A stretch of DNA of 7,361 bases from Bacteroidota bacterium (GCA_023415275.1 JAEZLJ010000111.1:1-7361), one strand, 5' to 3'. Shown: positions 1 to 6,064, counted from the first letter of the stretch. A program made the numbers and translations. The notes: generated by a model from the letters alone, not told the origin.

Positions 1-40
1 GAGTCCGTGTCGTGGGCTCGGAGATGTGTTTAAGTGTCAG
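1..40 (+). other. Probable Nextera/Tn5 sequencing adapter at a contig end (not genomic)
   Basis: Bases 7-21 read GTGTCGTGGGCTCGG, one mismatch from the 15-base Nextera i7-side adapter segment (C to G at 9). Bases 22-40 read AGATGTGTTTAAGTGTCAG, three mismatches from the 19-base Tn5 mosaic end (A to T at 30, 35 and 37). The two segments lie in the exact adapter order with no gap, 30 of 34 matches in all. Bases 1-6 (GAGTCC) equal the last six bases of one standard i7 index as I remember it (N705, AGGAGTCC). The adapter sequences are recalled from general knowledge, not searched. The M16-like reading frame stays open through this stretch, but its translation only resembles the peptidase family from base 41. 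All four mismatches are complementary-base transversions, which I cannot explain. Confidence 0.9.
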
Positions 41-805
41 GGAAAGGAACTGTCTCATATCGAGAATGCTCAATTGCAGGATGTAAAGGATTTTTTCTTC
101 AAATATTACCGGCCTAATAATGCCATCCTGGTTGTAGCGGGAAATGTGACCGTGGAACAGGTACGCAGCTTAGCGGAAAAATGGTTTGGCCCCATTGAGG
201 CCGGGGAAAAATACCAACGCAACCTTCCTGCTGAACCAGCACAAACCACAGCCAAAAAACTGGAAGTATTTGCCAATGTGCCATTGGATGCTTTGTACAA
301 GTGTTGGCACATATATCCACGCATGGATCACAGGTACTATGTATCAGATCTCATCACCGAAATTCTCGGTGGCGGTGGTTCTTCCCGTTTGTACCAGTCG
401 CTGGTAAAAGAAAAACAGTTATTCAGCAATATAGAATGCTATCATTTTGGCACTCTCGATGCAGGACTGCTGGCTATTGAAGGCAAGCTGGTAAAGGGTG
501 TAAAAATGGAGGATGCTGAAGCCGCCATTGAGCAAGAGCTGGAAAAGATCAGGAACGAACTGGTTACCGAAGCTGAATTGCAAAAAGTAAAGAACAAAAC
601 AGAGAGCATGATCGCCTTTGAAGACATGACTGTTATGAACCGGGCCAACAGCCTGGCCTTTTATGAACTGCTGGGCGATGCATCGCTGATGAATACAGAA
701 CTGGAACGTTATAATGCAGTAACTGTTGAAGACATTCAGCAGGAAGCCCAAAAGATCTTCAGGGAAGAGAACAGCAGCACCCTGTACTATCGTGTGCAGG
801 TATAA
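41..805 (+). CDS. M16 family zinc peptidase, C-terminal part only (5' truncated by contig end)
   Basis: This is the last 254 residues of a pitrilysin/insulinase-type (M16B) peptidase; a full subunit is about 420-450 residues, so roughly 170-190 are missing, including the half where HxxEH and the third zinc ligand belong. Visible family features are the KYYRPNNAILVVAGNV segment, typical of the end of the first M16 domain, and the inactive-domain motif GGGGSSRLYQSLVKEK (Arg codon at 386). The Tyr normally 13 residues after that Arg is Ser here (codon at 425). The protein ends at TAA 803-805. A GTG at 26 is not a real start, because it lies in adapter sequence and the family similarity is already internal. 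The next gene is an M16 paralogue with the complementary defects, so this one is inferred to be the zinc-bearing subunit. Family membership is very likely; catalytic competence cannot be seen. Confidence 0.93.
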   Translation, partial: GKELSHIENAQLQDVKDFFFKYYRPNNAILVVAGNVTVEQVRSLAEKWFGPIEAGEKYQRNLPAEPAQTTAKKLEVFANVPLDALYKCWHIYPRMDHRYYVSDLITEILGGGGSSRLYQSLVKEKQLFSNIECYHFGTLDAGLLAIEGKLVKGVKMEDAEAAIEQELEKIRNELVTEAELQKVKNKTESMIAFEDMTVMNRANSLAFYELLGDASLMNTELERYNAVTVEDIQQEAQKIFREENSSTLYYRVQV

Positions 806-828
806 GTTGACATTGACCAGTCAATTGA
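806..828 (+). repeat. Short GTTGACA-type degenerate repeat after the first M16 gene
   Basis: Directly after the stop codon the sequence reads GTTGACA (806-812), then TTGACCAG, then TCAATTGA. It contains the small inverted repeat ATTGAC-CA-GTCAAT (812-825). The word GTTGACA returns at 2199-2205 and 2224-2230 downstream of the second M16 gene. The stretch is short and the copies are degenerate, so this could be coincidence. The rest of the gap to 886 is purine-rich and has an AAGG about 20 bases before the next ATG, too far for a good ribosome binding site. Confidence 0.3.
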
Positions 829-886
829 ATGAAGGAATCTAAATAAGCCGAGAAAGGAAAAGAAGGTAAGCTAAAACAAAAAATCT

Positions 887-2161
887 ATGTTAAACAGAAC
901 AATCGCCCCACCTATAAAAGATGCTATAGAATTTAAGCTGAGTCTGAAGCCCTTTGAAAAGCATACACTTGACAATGGTGTGCCTGTTTATGCAGTGAAT
1001 GCAGGGGCCGAAGATGTGCTGCAACTGGAGTGGGTATTCTATGCCGGAAATTCTTTTGAGCAGCGTAACCTTATTGCGGCCAGCACTAACTTTTTATTAA
1101 AGAATGGCACTTCTACCAAATCAGCTTTCCAGGTCAATGAGCATTTTGAATATTACGGTTCTTACCTGAATCGCAATTGTTTTAATGAAACAGCTGTCAT
1201 CACACTCCATTGTCTTGCCAAGCACCTGGAAGTATTGCTGCCTGTAGTGAGAGAAATGCTTGTTGATTCTATATTCCCTGAAGAAGAGGTCAACATCTAC
1301 AAGCAGAATATGAAGCAGCGCCTGAATGTAAACCTCAAGAAAAGCGATTTCGTGGCAGGACGCCTCATTGACACCTATCTATACGGACCAGAACATCCCT
1401 ATGGCCGCTTCAGCCGCTTTGAAGATTTTGACAGCCTTACCCGCGAAGAAGTAGTCAGCTTTTACAACCAATATTACCGCGATGGCAAATTTCTTCTTTT
1501 TGCCGCCGGCAAGCTCCCATCCAATTTGTTTCCACTGTTGAACCAGCATTTTGGTGACCTGAAAAATAATTCTGTAACCGTGCCGCTGGTACAATCCGTC
1601 CAGGCAGCAGAGAAAAAATACCGCGTTACCAATGATCCACAGGGGGTACAGGGCGCTATTCGCATGGGATCTAATTTTCCCAATCGCCACCACCCCGATT
1701 TTGTAAAAGCACAGGTGCTGAACAATGTGTTTGGTGGTTTCTTTGGATCCAGGTTGATGAGCAATATCCGGGAAGAGAAAGGATATACTTATGGCATTTA
1801 CAGCTACCTGGAGAATCATATCCAGGAAAGCGCCTGGGTGATCAGCACGGAAGCTGGGCGTGATGTATGTGAAGCCACCATTGTGGAAGTATACAAAGAG
1901 ATGGAAGAATTGCGCAATGAGATCGTGGAGGAAGATGAATTATTGCTGGTGCGCAACTACATGATCGGTTCCATCCTTGGTGACCTTGATGGACCTTTTC
2001 ATATCATCAACCGCTGGAAGACCATCATCCTGAACGATCTGCCTGAAGATCATTTTTACCGCCAGATAGAGACCATCAAAACAGTTTCTGCGCAGGAACT
2101 GCAGGAACTGGCAAACAAGTACCTGCAACCGGAAAAGTTTTATGAACTGGTAGTGGTTTAG
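887..2161 (+). CDS. M16 family peptidase subunit lacking the HxxEH zinc motif, keeps the Arg/Tyr pair
   Basis: The 424-residue product has the normal length and layout of an M16B subunit: a first domain of about 215 residues, containing FEKHTLDNGVPVYAV and NQYYRDGKFLLFAAGKL, and a second domain from about residue 220. Where active members have HxxEH just before the conserved Gly-Thr, this protein has Ala65-Ser-Thr-Asn-Phe69 before LLKNGT, so it should not bind catalytic zinc. The second domain has FFGSRLMSNIREEKGYTYG with Arg289 and Tyr302, the Arg/Tyr pair that contacts substrate in M16 enzymes. Two-gene M16B peptidases with one zinc subunit and one Arg/Tyr subunit are known (for example in Sphingomonas); the upstream gene is the natural partner, 81 bp away on the same strand. 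No strong signal peptide is visible, so location is undecided. Start ATG 887 follows an A-rich leader without a close Shine-Dalgarno. Stop is TAG. Confidence 0.95.
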   Translation: MLNRTIAPPIKDAIEFKLSLKPFEKHTLDNGVPVYAVNAGAEDVLQLEWVFYAGNSFEQRNLIAASTNFLLKNGTSTKSAFQVNEHFEYYGSYLNRNCFNETAVITLHCLAKHLEVLLPVVREMLVDSIFPEEEVNIYKQNMKQRLNVNLKKSDFVAGRLIDTYLYGPEHPYGRFSRFEDFDSLTREEVVSFYNQYYRDGKFLLFAAGKLPSNLFPLLNQHFGDLKNNSVTVPLVQSVQAAEKKYRVTNDPQGVQGAIRMGSNFPNRHHPDFVKAQVLNNVFGGFFGSRLMSNIREEKGYTYGIYSYLENHIQESAWVISTEAGRDVCEATIVEVYKEMEELRNEIVEEDELLLVRNYMIGSILGDLDGPFHIINRWKTIILNDLPEDHFYRQIETIKTVSAQELQELANKYLQPEKFYELVVV

Positions 2162-2163
2162 AT

Positions 2164-2239
2164 GCCAAGTAAAAATGCAAAAGTAAAAAGTAAAAACTGT
2201 TGACAGGTTCAACTGGTTGATAAGTTGACAAGTGTGGAA
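2164..2239 (+). repeat. Composite short-period array: A-rich heptamers, then GTTGACA-type octamers
   Basis: Three bases after the M16 stop codon, 2164-2198 divides cleanly into five 7-nt units (for example CAAAAGT, AAAAAGT, AAAAACT). At 2199 the period changes to about 8 nt: GTTGACAG (2199), GTTCAACTG (2207), GTTGATAA (2216), GTTGACAA (2224), then a decayed GTGTGGAA. The junction word ACTGTT also closes the heptamer array at 3553-3587. A small inverted repeat TCAAC-TG-GTTGA spans 2209-2220. Function is unknown. It is not a CRISPR: units are far too short and there are no spacers. The following stretch 2240-2303 is AT-rich and I see no convincing promoter in it. Confidence 0.55.
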
Positions 2240-2303
2240 AGGAAAAGGTTAGATAGTTATCGTTAATCAGAAACAAAAGCTTTTCACCATAATAAATGAT
2301 CGA

Positions 2304-2364
2304 ATTCTTTAGGTATATTGAACCTAAAGAACCAAAAACCATAAACTAAAAACCAGAAACCGTT
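2304..2364 (+). repeat. 61-bp hairpin-plus-heptamer repeat, copy A (leader of the propeller gene)
   Basis: The element starts with a perfect 10-bp hairpin: TTCTTTAGGT at 2305-2314, a 7-base loop, and ACCTAAAGAA at 2322-2331. Overlapping its right arm, five consecutive 7-nt units run from 2330 to 2364: AACCAAA, AACCATA, AACTAAA, AACCAGA, AACCGTT. The array ends 4 bases before ATG 2369, so if transcribed it forms the whole ribosome-proximal leader, with no Shine-Dalgarno. Copy B at 3469-3529 has exactly the same length and, by my hand alignment, is identical at 51 of 61 positions without gaps. The hairpin has no U-run after it, so it is not a normal intrinsic terminator. Confidence 0.75.
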
Positions 2365-2368
2365 CCTT

Positions 2369-3397
2369 ATGCTGAAGACCTCCTTTACATTCCTTGCATT
2401 TACCTGCATTTTAGCCACGCTTGTTTTTTGCAGCAATGCTGACAGCACCACTGTAAACAATCAGTCATCAACATCGGCAAAGATTACTGAAAGCCTGGGA
2501 ACTCAATGGACCCCGGTAGCCCTGAATGATAAGGATGAAACCATAAGTGCCTTTGTTACTACTAAAAAAGGGCGCCTCGTTGCCGGCACGTCTGCAGGTC
2601 CTTATATTTCAGACGATAAAGGCAACACCTGGAAGCCAGCCAATATCAATCCGGATGACAAAGCGGCTGTATTCAGCCTTGCCATGGATGCTTCAGGAAC
2701 TATATACGCAGGGCTAAGTCGATATGGCGTGCTGGTGTCAGAAGACAATGGCGATAGTTGGAAATTATACAGTGAAGGATTGAACAAGGGTGGACCCAGG
2801 AGCAGCTATGCCATTCTGGCTTCAGGCAACAATATCTTTAAAGGAACTCTTGAGAGTGGTGTATACATCTCCAGCAACAAAGGCAAGAGCTGGCAACCTT
2901 CCAACAATGGTATACCCCTTGACCTGATCACCAGCAGGATGGTTTCAGTGTCCCAACTGGTACAAAATGAAAATACTGTCTATGCCCTGACTGACCTCGG
3001 TGTTCGCTATTCCACCGATAAGGGAAAAAACTGGAATAAACCTGCACATAACGGCATTGACCGGCTGGGCTATATGGTTTCTCTGGCAGTTTCAAAAACC
3101 AATTTGTTTACAGGCATTGGCACATCTCAAAAAGGGGTGTTCCTATCCACCGATAATGGCAACAACTGGAAGGCTGCCGGTTTGGATGGTAAGGCCGTTT
3201 ATTCGCTTTTTGCAGCACCTAACGGCGTGCTCTATGCGGGAGCAGAAGGTGAAGTATTCCGCACCGCAGATAATGGCAAGACCTGGACTGCCATAGGCTC
3301 CGGGCTACCTAAAAAAATAGTGTATGCATTAGGGATGACACCGGATGGAAAGCTACTGGCCGGCATCAACCGCACCGGTATCTATCTTCTCAAATAA
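2369..3397 (+). CDS. Exported Asp-box (BNR-like) beta-propeller protein
   Basis: The 342-residue product starts with an export signal: Lys3, a hydrophobic stretch to about residue 20, then Cys21-Ser-Asn-Ala-Asp. Cys21 may be a lipidation site, but Phe precedes it instead of the usual Gly/Ala/Ser, so lipoprotein status is uncertain. The mature part is a repeat protein with six Asp-box motifs (S/T-x-D-x-G-x-x-W type) at residues 81-88, 124-131, 168-175, 215-222, 260-267 and 299-306, spaced 39-47 residues apart; the third has Asn in place of Asp. Each is followed about ten residues later by a hydrophobic strand and a YAG/FTG/LAG turn. This predicts a six- or seven-bladed propeller like those in sialidase/BNR, Ycf48-like and sortilin-type proteins. 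I see no catalytic sialidase set (no FRIP motif), so a binding or scaffold role outside the cytoplasm is more likely than hydrolysis. It appears to be a single-gene unit: array-type leader upstream, terminator at 3420-3444. Confidence 0.85.
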   Translation: MLKTSFTFLAFTCILATLVFCSNADSTTVNNQSSTSAKITESLGTQWTPVALNDKDETISAFVTTKKGRLVAGTSAGPYISDDKGNTWKPANINPDDKAAVFSLAMDASGTIYAGLSRYGVLVSEDNGDSWKLYSEGLNKGGPRSSYAILASGNNIFKGTLESGVYISSNKGKSWQPSNNGIPLDLITSRMVSVSQLVQNENTVYALTDLGVRYSTDKGKNWNKPAHNGIDRLGYMVSLAVSKTNLFTGIGTSQKGVFLSTDNGNNWKAAGLDGKAVYSLFAAPNGVLYAGAEGEVFRTADNGKTWTAIGSGLPKKIVYALGMTPDGKLLAGINRTGIYLLK

Positions 3398-3419
3398 TCA
3401 ATCAAAACCCCATATACAT

Positions 3420-3444
3420 AAACCCTGGCCTCCAGGGTTTTTTT
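3420..3444 (+). terminator. Intrinsic terminator of the propeller gene
   Basis: A perfect 9-bp stem, AAACCCTGG (3420-3428) with CCAGGGTTT (3432-3440), closes a 3-base loop and runs into seven consecutive T (3438-3444). It lies 22 bp after the stop codon at 3397, the classical position for a rho-independent terminator. It separates the propeller gene from the membrane-protein/E1 pair downstream. Confidence 0.9.
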
Positions 3445-3468
3445 ATTCTCACCACCAAAAATGGTTGC

Positions 3469-3529
3469 ATTCTTTAGGCATCTACAAATTAAAGAACCAG
3501 AAACCATAAACTATAAACCAGAAACTGCT
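3469..3529 (+). repeat. 61-bp hairpin-plus-heptamer repeat, copy B
   Basis: This is the second copy of the element at 2304-2364, in the same orientation and of identical length. The outer hairpin arms are kept, TTCTTTA (3470-3476) and TAAAGAA (3490-3496). The inner three base pairs of copy A have decayed: one is now a G-T pair and the others are lost. Five 7-nt units follow from 3495 to 3529: AACCAGA, AACCATA, AACTATA, AACCAGA, AACTGCT. A single further AACCAGA sits at 3531-3537. Unlike copy A, it is separated from the next start codon by another array and about 80 bases. Confidence 0.7.
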
Positions 3530-3552
3530 CAACCAGAATGATTGAACCCAAG

Positions 3553-3587
3553 AACTACAAACTACACACTACAAACTTCAAACTGTT
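3553..3587 (+). repeat. Third heptamer array (ACTACAA type)
   Basis: Five consecutive 7-nt units occupy 3553-3587: AACTACA, AACTACA, CACTACA, AACTTCA, AACTGTT. The unit fits the same AAC-Y-NNA pattern and the array again closes with AACYGYT, as in copies A and B. No hairpin precedes it. It ends 26 bases before ATG 3614 and directly abuts a TAnnTTTG promoter-like word at 3589. Apart from this array, copy B and the terminator, the gap 3398-3613 holds nothing I can identify. Confidence 0.65.
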
Positions 3588-3588
3588 C

Positions 3589-3596
3589 TATTTTTG
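3589..3596 (+). promoter_or_regulatory. Possible Bacteroidota -7 element before the membrane-protein/E1 pair
   Basis: TATTTTTG matches the Bacteroidota -7 consensus TAnnTTTG exactly. No TTTG or TTG lies at the expected 19-21 bases upstream, because that region is the heptamer array. A start site here would give a leader of only about 10 bases before ATG 3614. The call rests on one 8-base word in AT-rich DNA. Confidence 0.3.
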
Positions 3597-3613
3597 AGAT
3601 AAAATGAACCTCT

Positions 3614-3958
3614 ATGGGTTTTATCATCAAAGTACTCATTACTGCCGTAGCTGTATACCTGGCAGCCTACCTCCTACCGGGCGTGAATATCACAGATGCA
3701 AAAACAACTATTATCGTTGCACTGGTGCTGGCCCTACTCAATACATTTATCAAACCCATACTGGTCATACTAACCATTCCCATCACGCTGATCACCCTTG
3801 GACTCTTCCTGCTGGTGATCAATGCCCTCATGGTCAAATGGGCGGCCAGCCTCGTTTCAGGCTTTACTGTTGATGGCTGGTTTTCAGCCCTGCTCGTTAG
3901 CCTTATTGTAACCATTGTAAGCTATATCCTCAACGGCCTTATTGGCGACAGGGACTAA
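3614..3958 (+). CDS. Small four-helix membrane protein, YvlD / phage holin 4 superfamily-like
   Basis: The 114-residue product is almost entirely hydrophobic, with four likely membrane helices at about residues 3-22, 32-52, 55-78 and 89-110. The central pattern LLNTFIKPILVILTIPITLITLG (residues 41-63, quoted in the family style: Asn43, Lys47-Pro48, Pro56, Thr61-Leu-Gly63) is characteristic of the YvlD/PF04020 family, and the length of about 115 is typical. The biochemical role of this family is not established; in Bacillus yvlD belongs to an envelope-stress-responsive operon. The holin name is historical, and there is no endolysin or phage gene nearby to support lysis. ATG 3614 is chosen because it opens the first helix directly; ATG 3604 is in another frame. 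The stop lies 15 bp before the E1 start, so the two are probably cotranscribed, though no functional link is evident. Confidence 0.85.
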   Translation: MGFIIKVLITAVAVYLAAYLLPGVNITDAKTTIIVALVLALLNTFIKPILVILTIPITLITLGLFLLVINALMVKWAASLVSGFTVDGWFSALLVSLIVTIVSYILNGLIGDRD

Positions 3959-3973
3959 CCTCAATACGAATTC

Positions 3974-5956
3974 ATGGACTTTCATCGCAAGGGACTTTCT
4001 AACGAAGATCTGCTACATCTCTACAAGCAACTGTTGTGGCCACGGCTGATAGAAGAAAAAATGCTGGTGCTGCTGCGCCAGGGAAGGATCTCCAAATGGT
4101 TCAGTGGTATTGGCCAGGAAGCCATAGCAGTAGGCGCCACCATGGCGCTTGAGCCAGACGAATGGATCATGCCCCTGCACCGCAACCTCGGTGTGTTCAC
4201 CGCCCGCAACATGCCGCTGCATAAATTATTCAAGCAATGGCAGGGCAGCGGTGATGGATACTCAAAAGGAAGGGAAAGAAGCTTTCACTTTGGCAGCCGG
4301 GAGCATCATATCTGCGGCATGATCTCTCACCTGGGTCCACAGCTGGCTATTGCCGACGGTGTAGCATTGGCCGCCAAATTGAAAAATGAAAGCAAGGTCT
4401 CACTGGCCTTCACAGGAGATGGCGGCACCAGCGAAGGCGATTTCCATGAGGCGCTCAACACGGCAGCCGTTTGGGACCTGCCTGTGATCTTCCTGATTGA
4501 GAACAATGGGTACGGGTTAAGTACCCCCGTGCAGGAGCAATACCGCTGCGCCAACCTGGCCGACAGGGCTAAAGGCTACGGCATGGAATCCGTGATCATC
4601 GATGGCAACAATGTGCTGACAGTATTTGATACCATCAAAGGTGTCAGGGAATATTGTATCAAAAACCAAAAGCCTTACCTTATAGAGTGCCTTACCTTTC
4701 GCATGCGCGGGCATGAAGAAGCCAGTGGCACTAAGTACGTTCCCAAAGAACTTTTCGAAACATGGGAACTTAAAGACCCTATCAGTAATTTCGAGCAATG
4801 GCTATTGAAAGAGGGTGTTTTAACAAATGAGTTGGTGGACTCCATTCGTTCGGACCAAAAAAGAATGATCGAAGAAGAACTGCAGAAAGGCTTTGATTCT
4901 CCACCCATTGTAGTTTCCACTCCTAATGAATTAAAGGATGTCTATGCGCCCCGTATATCAACTATACATCATCCAACCACACTTGACACTAACCGCGAAA
5001 TAAGACTTATTGATGCCATTAAGGAAGGCCTGCAGCAATCCATGGAAAAGCACCCCCACCTCATATTGATGGGACAGGACATTGCGGAATATGGCGGGGC
5101 GTTCAAGATCACGGAAGGTTTTGTGCAGCAGTTTGGCAAAGAACGGGTGCGCAACACCCCACTTTGCGAGAGTGCCATTGTGGGCACTGCGCTTGGATTA
5201 AGCCTCGAAGGATTCAAATCTATGATGGAAATGCAGTTCGCCGACTTTGCTGCTGTTGGCTTCAACCAAATAGTGAACAACCTGGCTAAGATTCACTACC
5301 GCTGGGGACAAAACGCTGATGTGGTGATCCGCATGCCCACAGGCGCCGGTGTAGGTGCCGGTCCCTTTCACAGCCAGAGCAACGAAGCCTGGTTCGTTCA
5401 TACTCCAGGATTAAAAGTGGTCTATCCTTCCACACCGGCCGATGCCAAGGGACTGCTCATAGCTGCCATCAATGACCTTAACCCGGTGATGTATTTCGAG
5501 CATAAAGGATTGTACCGCAGCATCAGCGGACCAGTACCGGAAGGCTATTATGAAATTGAAATAGGAAAAGCGCGACAGGTGCAAACAGGCGATGATATTT
5601 CCATCATCACCTATGGTGCCGGCGTTCACTGGGCAGAGGACTATGCCATGGAAAATACAGATGTATCAATAGACATTCTTGACCTACGCAGCTTATTGCC
5701 ATTGGATTATGATGCCATAGCTGCTTGCGTAAAACGAACAGGCAAGGTGCTTGTTCTTCATGAAGACACCCTTACAGGTGGCATTGGTGGTGAAATAGCT
5801 GCATGGGTAGCAGAAAATTGTTTCTCTTACCTGGATGCTCCCGTTATGCGGTGTGCTTCCCTGGATACTGCTGTTCCCTTTAACCTGGAACTGGAGAAGA
5901 ATTTTTTGGCAAAGGCAAGGCTCGAAAATAAGATGCAAGAGTTACTAGGCTGGTAA
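3974..5956 (+). CDS. Fused 2-oxoacid dehydrogenase E1 (alpha-beta), probably branched-chain type
   Basis: The 660-residue product is a thiamine-diphosphate-dependent E1 with the alpha subunit (about 1-320) joined to beta (about 341-660). E1 decarboxylates a 2-oxoacid and acylates the lipoyl group of E2 in the cytoplasm. In the alpha part, GIGQEAIAVG is near residue 46, and the ThDP/Mg motif runs from Gly148-Asp149-Gly150 to Asn177-Asn178, with MRGHEEASGTKY later. In the beta part, MGQDIAEYGGAFKITEGF is followed by TPLCESAIVG, whose Glu399 is the expected partner of the ThDP aminopyrimidine ring. PTGAGVGAGPFHSQSNEAWF, KVVYPSTPADAKGLL and ILDLRSLLPLD follow in normal order. Fused E1 proteins of this kind are common in Bacteroidota and are usually annotated as branched-chain (2-oxoisovalerate) or generic; substrate is not provable from sequence. 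No E2 or E3 gene is in the window, so the partners must be encoded elsewhere. It starts 15 bp after the upstream gene; its hairpin terminator candidate is at 5986. Confidence 0.95.
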   Translation: MDFHRKGLSNEDLLHLYKQLLWPRLIEEKMLVLLRQGRISKWFSGIGQEAIAVGATMALEPDEWIMPLHRNLGVFTARNMPLHKLFKQWQGSGDGYSKGRERSFHFGSREHHICGMISHLGPQLAIADGVALAAKLKNESKVSLAFTGDGGTSEGDFHEALNTAAVWDLPVIFLIENNGYGLSTPVQEQYRCANLADRAKGYGMESVIIDGNNVLTVFDTIKGVREYCIKNQKPYLIECLTFRMRGHEEASGTKYVPKELFETWELKDPISNFEQWLLKEGVLTNELVDSIRSDQKRMIEEELQKGFDSPPIVVSTPNELKDVYAPRISTIHHPTTLDTNREIRLIDAIKEGLQQSMEKHPHLILMGQDIAEYGGAFKITEGFVQQFGKERVRNTPLCESAIVGTALGLSLEGFKSMMEMQFADFAAVGFNQIVNNLAKIHYRWGQNADVVIRMPTGAGVGAGPFHSQSNEAWFVHTPGLKVVYPSTPADAKGLLIAAINDLNPVMYFEHKGLYRSISGPVPEGYYEIEIGKARQVQTGDDISIITYGAGVHWAEDYAMENTDVSIDILDLRSLLPLDYDAIAACVKRTGKVLVLHEDTLTGGIGGEIAAWVAENCFSYLDAPVMRCASLDTAVPFNLELEKNFLAKARLENKMQELLGW

Positions 5957-5985
5957 ATAAGAGCTATTCAGTTTTGAAATATCAT

Positions 5986-6011
5986 AGGTGCACATGCACC
6001 TTGGTTTGTTT
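5986..6011 (+). terminator. Probable terminator of the E1 gene
   Basis: AGGTGC (5986-5991) and GCACCT (5996-6001) form a perfect 6-bp stem around the loop ACAT. It is followed by the T-rich but interrupted tract TTGGTTTGTTT. It lies 30 bp after the E1 stop. The stem is short and the T-run is broken by G, so it is weaker than the terminator at 3420. Confidence 0.5.
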
Positions 6012-6035
6012 CCTATAAAACTTATTATAAATTAG
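6005..6035 (+). promoter_or_regulatory. Candidate Bacteroidota promoter for the Tim44-like/VOC pair
   Basis: TTTG at 6005-6008 and TAAATTAG at 6028-6035 are 19 bases apart. This fits the Bacteroidota TTTG-N19-21-TAnnTTTG layout with one mismatch in the -7 element. Transcription would begin near 6042, leaving a leader of about 20 bases before ATG 6065. The TTTG overlaps the T-rich tail of the preceding hairpin. Confidence 0.4.
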
Positions 6036-6064
6036 CCCACGGTCCGGCCTTACAATCTTGTACC

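Noticed and set aside
26..40. GTG at 26 as the start of the first M16 gene
   Set aside because: The bases are adapter-derived, and the family similarity begins in the middle of the protein, so no native start is present.
812..825. Palindrome ATTGAC-CA-GTCAAT as an operator
   Set aside because: It is short and appears as part of a degenerate GTTGACA repeat rather than near a promoter; no regulator can be linked to it.
1379..1819. 146-codon open frame on the - strand inside the second M16 gene
   Set aside because: It lies entirely within a well-supported gene, has no family resemblance, and follows from reading the opposite strand of that gene.
2164..3587. CRISPR-like repeats in the intergenic arrays
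   Set aside because: Units are only 7-8 nt, directly adjacent and degenerate, with no unique spacers and no cas genes in the window.
3604..3873. 89-codon frame beginning at ATG 3604
   Set aside because: It overlaps the YvlD-like gene in another frame, and its translation is rich in His/Thr/Tyr/Cys with no recognisable fold; it is a shadow of the real gene.
3614..3958. Phage lysis cassette suggested by holin-4 family resemblance
   Set aside because: There is no endolysin, spanin or other phage gene nearby; the neighbour is a metabolic E1 and the family is widespread on chromosomes.
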